Of a stretch of DNA of 8,685 bases, positions 5,539 to 8,685 are shown one piece after another. A program made the position numbers and the translations under genes. Source of the stretch: Proteobacteria bacterium UBA2383 (lineage in GTDB: Bacteria > Pseudomonadota > Gammaproteobacteria > Competibacterales > Competibacteraceae); NCBI GenBank assembly GCA_002343485.1, contig DDST01000133.1, forward strand, positions 1-8,685, given 5' to 3'. The stretch's first letter is position 1. Every line of letters begins with the position of its first letter. Under the pieces are notes generated by a model that was not told the DNA's origin, did no database searches, and worked only from the letters and a program-made list of their open reading frames with translations.

Positions 5539-6978
5539 TCAGGGTTCAATTACCAGGCCGGTGCGTGCATTAATTATCACATGCAATGGCATTTCGTCCT
5601 CCATCCAGGCAACCACTTGCCAGCATAAGGTTCCCTCTTCATCAATGTGCAACGAAGCTGAATCTGCTTCGATGCGATGGGTGCTGGCATGGGCATTCAG
5701 TGCCTTCAGGGCGATGGGTATTATCGTATCAAGGTCATGCAGCCATGGGCCGAGCCGCAATGGTGGTTGCAATGATGAATCTGCTAGCATTGACTCCCAT
5801 TCACTCTCGTCAGTGGCTTGTTCAGACTCACGCTCCATCGCGGTGACCGCCAATGAACGGGTACCCGGATCGAGCAGGATGTCGAAACTGCACAGCCGGC
5901 GGATACGCCGCTCAGGCTGGTGCTTGCAACTACGAAAAGAATAACGGAATTCGCAGGGGGCCACCGCTCCATCTGTATCACGATCCAGTTCCACAGTAAT
6001 TGATTCCAGAACAGCGCCTGGGTCAGTACGCAAGGCTAGTGGTTGGGCATATTCGTGACCAGCGGAGACGGTAGTGATAGCATCAGCTTCTATGGGCATG
6101 GGTTGGCGGTCAACGACGATAGAGATAGCGCCGCCGGTGAATTCAGCAGTATCAATGCCATGCTCGGCTAATAACTGGCGAGAATGGCGATCAGCAGCGC
6201 GCAGATACAAGCTGGCCAGTGGCCAAGCTTGCCGCCAGATCCCTGCCACCGCTCCCCAAAAACGCGCGCGGACCATGCCTTGGCCAGTCATTTCCTGTAC
6301 CCACCCTTGTTGAATTAATGCTTGCATTTCGCGGACGTAGTTATCGATCAGCAGGCTTGCTGAGTCGTGGGCAGCCTGCGCCAGTTTGGCGTGATTGACG
6401 GTTTGTGGCAGAGACGCAACCAGCTCACGATGTACAACGTATAACGCACGCGAATCCCAGACATCCTTTAATTGGATGCGGGCAAGATAAGGAGGGGGTG
6501 GCAAGCTATAGGGCAAATTGAGGTTATTGGTGGTCAGTACTCGACCATTGTCAAACTCGGTCGAAAACTCGGTGAATTGTCGACAGGGTGGTCCGCCTAT
6601 CTTGAATTCAACGTAGGCGATTATTGCCCCGATGCCTTGTTCATGCTGCGCTAGCAGCCGTAGCCATAGCACCGCATTCTGAATCAGTTTATCACAGCGG
6701 AAATCGCCCTGGTGGACGAAGCCATCGGCTGCCAATGCTTCAGCGCCATCCGTTAAGGCAATCCAAGGAGCGTCAGGGAGTTCAGCTTCGGTCAGTGGAA
6801 TGAAATGTGGCCGGGTTGGCTGCCGGACTCGCAGTAGCGCCAATGGAACACCAATCAGTAGTTGGATCATCAGGATGGGAGGCGCGATCAACCATTTGAT
6901 CACACGGATTAGAAGAACCAGCAAATAGGAGGGCAGCAAAACGATCACACGCAGCGTCGACAAGAGGAGTTGGCGCAC
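5539..6978 (-). CDS. Unknown membrane-anchored protein downstream of DUF1285
   Basis: No known family was recognised with confidence. The 479-residue protein starts with two closely spaced hydrophobic segments (about 7-30 and 31-50), and the rest is soluble. Features of the soluble part: a middle block FTEFSTEFDNGRVLTTNNLNLPYSLPPPPY (135-164); a helix-rich stretch (190-270) containing WGAVAGIWRQAWPLASLYLRA; and an acidic stretch RESEQATDESEWESM (383-397). The C-terminal 60 residues end in WQVVAWMEDEMPLHVIINARTGLVIEP, whose INARTGxVI ending recalls PepSY-type domains (inference only). The start is GTG at 6978 with an AAGGA ribosome binding site 6 bases upstream. It lies 16 bases after the DUF1285 gene and is surely co-transcribed with it. 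Localisation at the inner membrane is likely; function unknown. Confidence 0.82.
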   Translation of the reverse strand: MRQLLLSTLRVIVLLPSYLLVLLIRVIKWLIAPPILMIQLLIGVPLALLRVRQPTRPHFIPLTEAELPDAPWIALTDGAEALAADGFVHQGDFRCDKLIQNAVLWLRLLAQHEQGIGAIIAYVEFKIGGPPCRQFTEFSTEFDNGRVLTTNNLNLPYSLPPPPYLARIQLKDVWDSRALYVVHRELVASLPQTVNHAKLAQAAHDSASLLIDNYVREMQALIQQGWVQEMTGQGMVRARFWGAVAGIWRQAWPLASLYLRAADRHSRQLLAEHGIDTAEFTGGAISIVVDRQPMPIEADAITTVSAGHEYAQPLALRTDPGAVLESITVELDRDTDGAVAPCEFRYSFRSCKHQPERRIRRLCSFDILLDPGTRSLAVTAMERESEQATDESEWESMLADSSLQPPLRLGPWLHDLDTIIPIALKALNAHASTHRIEADSASLHIDEEGTLCWQVVAWMEDEMPLHVIINARTGLVIEP

Positions 6979-6994
6979 AGGTCATCCTTAGGAT

Positions 6995-7570
6995 TCAAGT
7001 TTCGCCGTCCAGCCGGCCAAGGCTAAAGAATTGCCCTTGGCTCCATACTCCATAGAGATGATCGTTGGCAACCTCTTGTTTTTCACCAAGTTCCGCTAAT
7101 TCCACAAAAACCGCCCGGCTCAACAAGGCGCGTAACCGGCCGCGCACATGGACATAGGGTGAGGGTTCACCGCCAGGGGTGTGGTATTCGACGGTTAGCG
7201 GATGCTCAGGGCCAGCGATGGTGAGATCACCAACGTTAGTGGTGAAAGTCAAATTCTGGTTGGCACCCATGCCGGTAACGTCGAGCCTGATGGCAAGAAA
7301 CGGCGCATCGTCTACCCGGATCCGCCATTTTTCAACAGGCGTCACCAGATAGTATTGCCCATCCTCATCCTGGCGCAGAATAGAGGCAAACAGACGAACC
7401 AGCCTTTCACGGTGGATGGGTGCTCCTTCGTGGTACCAGGTACCATTACGGGCGATGCGCAGATCCATGTTGCCAAGCAGGGGCGGGTTCCAGTGATCGA
7501 CTGGCGGCAGGGGACGGCAGGAGTTTAGTTGTTCCGCCAGAACAGCGGGGTCAGGAACAAGATGGGGCAT
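6995..7570 (-). CDS. DUF1285 family protein
   Basis: A 191-residue cytoplasmic protein of the DUF1285 family, widespread in proteobacteria and without an assigned function. Family landmarks in order: PPVDHWNPP (22-30), GNMDLRIARNGTWYHEGAPI (33-52), LVRLFASILRQDEDGQYYLVTPVEKWRIRVDDAPF (57-91), TTNVGD (110-115), PYVHVRGRLRALLSR (138-152) and GVWSQGQFFSLG (174-185). Length matches the family. ATG 7570 is the first start after an in-frame TGA at 7574-7576, with no recognisable ribosome binding site. It is first gene of a pair with the 479-residue membrane protein (16-base gap), which suggests they work together. A TATAAT box on the minus strand at 7609-7604 lies about 35 bases upstream. Confidence 0.9.
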   Translation of the reverse strand: MPHLVPDPAVLAEQLNSCRPLPPVDHWNPPLLGNMDLRIARNGTWYHEGAPIHRERLVRLFASILRQDEDGQYYLVTPVEKWRIRVDDAPFLAIRLDVTGMGANQNLTFTTNVGDLTIAGPEHPLTVEYHTPGGEPSPYVHVRGRLRALLSRAVFVELAELGEKQEVANDHLYGVWSQGQFFSLGRLDGET

Positions 7571-7603
7571 GGGGTCAGATCACGGCCAGTGGGTAGATGC
7601 ATA

Positions 7604-7609
7604 ATTATA
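7604..7609 (-). promoter_or_regulatory. -10 box of a possible promoter for the DUF1285 operon
   Basis: A perfect TATAAT on the minus strand would start transcription near 7597, about 27 bases before the DUF1285 ATG. No convincing -35 box lies at 16-18 bases, so this is a partial promoter call. Confidence 0.35.
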
Positions 7610-7677
7610 ATGAATCTACAGCAACTGCGAGGGACCCCGTGCGAAATTTCCAGGGCCTTTGCCAACGTGGCGTAACA

Positions 7678-7715
7678 CGAGCATCTAGCCTGTGTTTGAA
7701 CAGGCTAGATGCCCG
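7678..7715 (-). terminator. Strong 13-bp hairpin downstream of the transglycosylase gene
   Basis: GCATCTAGCCTGT (7681-7693) and ACAGGCTAGATGC (7700-7712) are perfect inverted repeats around a 6-base loop GTTTGA; two more pairs form beyond one mismatch. It lies 45 bases after the stop of the minus-strand transglycosylase, the expected terminator position, though the bases after it on that strand (CGTGTTACG) are not a classic U-run. It may be a 3' protective hairpin. Confidence 0.55.
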
Positions 7716-7759
7716 CCACCGCTCTACAACCGTTAGCGAAAGCCCTAGAGTGGTTACGC

Positions 7760-8407
7760 TCAACCCTCGGTCGTGACCCGTTTTAGGTTGCGGTAGATGC
7801 GGATGACCCGGTCTGGGAAGGACGAGCGTGTACCCAGACTGCCGTTATAATTCAGCAGGGCCCGGCGCAGATTGCCGGAATGGTCATCCAGGTAGTTAAC
7901 CAAGATCCGGGAACCAACGTGGATGTTCTTCGCTGGATCGAATAACTGACGGGAACCACCGATATCCTTGACCTTACGGGCATGCGAACCTGGCATCACC
8001 TGCATAAGACCCCGAGCGCCGACCCGGCTTACTGCCCGTTCCTTGAACGTGGACTCAACGGCGATAATAGCTAAGATCAATTCTGGATCCAATTGATGTT
8101 TCTTCGCATTGCGAAAGGCTTCACTCACAATATGCTGGGCCTTGGCTCCAGGAACCCGGTATGTGCGTTGAATGTGTCCGGAGAGCTGAGTGATTTTCTG
8201 CTGCTCAGCGGACGAGGCGGCGGTGGAGCTGGCGGCGGTGTCTTCCGCTTCCATGGCCGTAGTAGTGATGTTAGTGGACTCATCATCGCTACGGACCATC
8301 TCCGGCGATTGAGCCAGCGTTGTTGCGGGCATCAGCATGGCCGCGCACAACAGACCTGACTTAAGGGTCAGAGCAAGTCGTTCCTTGACGTATTCTGTGA
8401 ATTCCAT
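7760..8407 (-). CDS. Secreted SLT-family lytic transglycosylase
   Basis: A 215-residue small lytic murein transglycosylase of the Slt/MltE/MltC-type catalytic family (Pfam SLT), which cleaves the MurNAc–GlcNAc bond of peptidoglycan to give 1,6-anhydro products in the periplasm. Residues 9-33 look like a signal peptide (KERLALTLKSGLLCAAMLMPATTLAQ), preceded by an unusually long n-region. A Ser/Thr/Ala/Glu-rich linker follows (35-70). The catalytic domain (about 88-205) has LILAIIAVESTF with catalytic Glu118, GARGLMQVMPGS (130-141), FDPAKNIHVGSRIL (156-169) and RALLNYNGSLG (182-192). There is no lipoprotein Cys. ATG 8407 has an excellent GGAGGT ribosome binding site. It is monocistronic, with a hairpin downstream and an inverted-repeat-rich leader upstream. 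Confidence 0.92.
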   Translation of the reverse strand: MEFTEYVKERLALTLKSGLLCAAMLMPATTLAQSPEMVRSDDESTNITTTAMEAEDTAASSTAASSAEQQKITQLSGHIQRTYRVPGAKAQHIVSEAFRNAKKHQLDPELILAIIAVESTFKERAVSRVGARGLMQVMPGSHARKVKDIGGSRQLFDPAKNIHVGSRILVNYLDDHSGNLRRALLNYNGSLGTRSSFPDRVIRIYRNLKRVTTEG

Positions 8408-8427
8408 AAAGACCTCCGTCGTTAATC

Positions 8428-8446
8428 AGCACGAACTAATAGTGCT
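8428..8446 (-). repeat. Hairpin just upstream of the transglycosylase ribosome binding site
   Basis: AGCAC and GTGCT (8428-8432, 8442-8446) form a perfect 5-bp stem with a 9-base loop, ending about 10 bases before the GGAGG. It is placed where an expression-platform hairpin would lie, but the stem is short. Confidence 0.35.
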
Positions 8447-8450
8447 CGAT

Positions 8451-8624
8451 GGACCCGTGTTCCTTAAACCTAAGGGAAATCCTCCATGAATCGATCTGGA
8501 TTGCTCCGTTCGCCTCTCGGGTCCGACCTAAGCAACTCCGGATCGGGGTGCCAGCCCCGGTGACCGGCGTCGCCTGATGTTCCTAGGCTGTGTTTTCAAC
8601 GCCACAAGCCTATGGCAGGAACAT
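8451..8624 (-). ncRNA. Candidate structured leader RNA of the transglycosylase gene
   Basis: In the minus-strand transcript, in order, several stems are possible. (1) 8624-8577: a 16-bp imperfect hairpin, ATGTTCC/GGAACAT + TAGGCT/AGCCTA + GTG/CAC with bulges. (2) 8567-8538: CCGG/CCGG closing CGGGG/CCCCG around CTGGCA. (3) GTTGCT/AGCAAT (8536-8531 with 8505-8500). (4) GGACCCG/CGGGTCC (8524-8518 with 8457-8451), 7 bp. (5) AATCC/GGATT (8502-8498 with 8482-8478). (6) CCTTA/TAAGG (8475-8471 with 8466-8462). Stems 3 and 4 interleave (a-b-a'-b'), so they form a pseudoknot or alternative folds. The unpaired AGAGGCGAACGG between them is purine-rich. The GC-rich block sits between an AT-rich promoter-like stretch and the ORF, with no coding potential. 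It resembles no family that was recognised. The pairings are seen; RNA function is inferred. Confidence 0.4.
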
Positions 8625-8627
8625 ACT

Positions 8628-8642
8628 GCAATACAGCATTGC
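8628..8642. repeat. Short palindrome at the 5' end of the leader region
   Basis: GCAAT-ACAGC-ATTGC is a perfect 5+5+5 inverted repeat just upstream of the large hairpin and next to the AT-rich stretch at 8657-8675. It could be an operator or the first hairpin of the leader. Confidence 0.3.
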
Positions 8643-8656
8643 TACCTTATGAAAGC

Positions 8657-8677
8657 ATATATAAAAAACATTTTGCA
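8657..8677 (-). promoter_or_regulatory. AT-rich, promoter-like stretch near the right edge
   Basis: On the minus strand TTGCAA (8677-8672) and TATATA (8663-8658) resemble -35 and -10 boxes, but they are only about 8 bases apart, so they cannot belong to the same promoter. A -35 for TATATA would fall at or beyond the window edge. The promoter of the transglycosylase probably lies here but cannot be fixed. Confidence 0.25.
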
Positions 8678-8685
8678 AGTATCTA

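Noticed and set aside
5474..5944. A 156-codon plus-strand frame opposite the 479-residue gene
   Set aside because: Its Ser/Arg/Cys-rich product has no recognisable domain, and the minus-strand frame has operon context and a good ribosome binding site.
8494..8524. c-di-AMP (ydaO), guanidine-I or glycine riboswitch upstream of the transglycosylase
   Set aside because: Only short word similarities (CCGAGAGG, ACGGAGCAA); the conserved remaining blocks of those families and their stem order are not present, so no known class is called.
8565..8605. Hammerhead ribozyme core
   Set aside because: CTGATG occurs, but the required CUGANGA and paired GAAA elements are absent.

Overview
The window looks like chromosomal DNA of a gammaproteobacterium of moderate GC content. 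The support is the gene set: a SlyA-type MarR regulator, a QmcA/NfeD pair arranged as in Escherichia coli, a YmdB-type macrodomain protein, a DUF1285 protein and a small SLT transglycosylase. The GTP-type PEP carboxykinase is the less common form in this class and is known from lineages such as Xanthomonadales and Competibacter-like bacteria; the exact lineage is not resolved. No rRNA, tRNA, CRISPR array, transposase or phage gene is visible. Ten protein genes fill the window, eight of them on the minus strand.

Left part (1-1316): the first 162 codons of pckG run off the left edge on the minus strand. Diverging from it is a SlyA/MarR-type regulator on the plus strand. The 268-base gap holds a full consensus sigma70 promoter reading toward pckG (TTGACA, 16 bases, TATAAT). 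Its spacer is filled by a 9+2+9 palindrome whose core matches the known SlyA site at 10 of 12 positions. The simplest model is that the regulator represses pckG by covering its promoter.

Middle (1317-3990): a two-gene minus-strand operon encodes a 410-residue protein of unknown function, with an NTPase-like layout but no Walker A and a C-terminal winged helix, followed 9 bases later by a small MscS-type channel. A YmdB-like macrodomain gene diverges from this operon.

Right-centre (4039-7570): four minus-strand genes. DUF1285 and a 479-residue unknown membrane protein form one tight pair. After a 121-base gap with two small hairpins comes a second pair, qmcA (SPFH/Band 7) and nfeD, overlapping by 4 bases. 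The last three are membrane-associated, which suggests an envelope or membrane-organisation theme.

Right end (7571-8685): a secreted SLT-family lytic transglycosylase lies on the minus strand, followed by a strong 13-bp hairpin. Its 278-base upstream region, which runs to the window edge, is unusually rich in inverted repeats, including interleaved stems that could form a pseudoknot or alternative folds. It is the best candidate here for an undescribed cis-acting RNA element, though no family was recognised.
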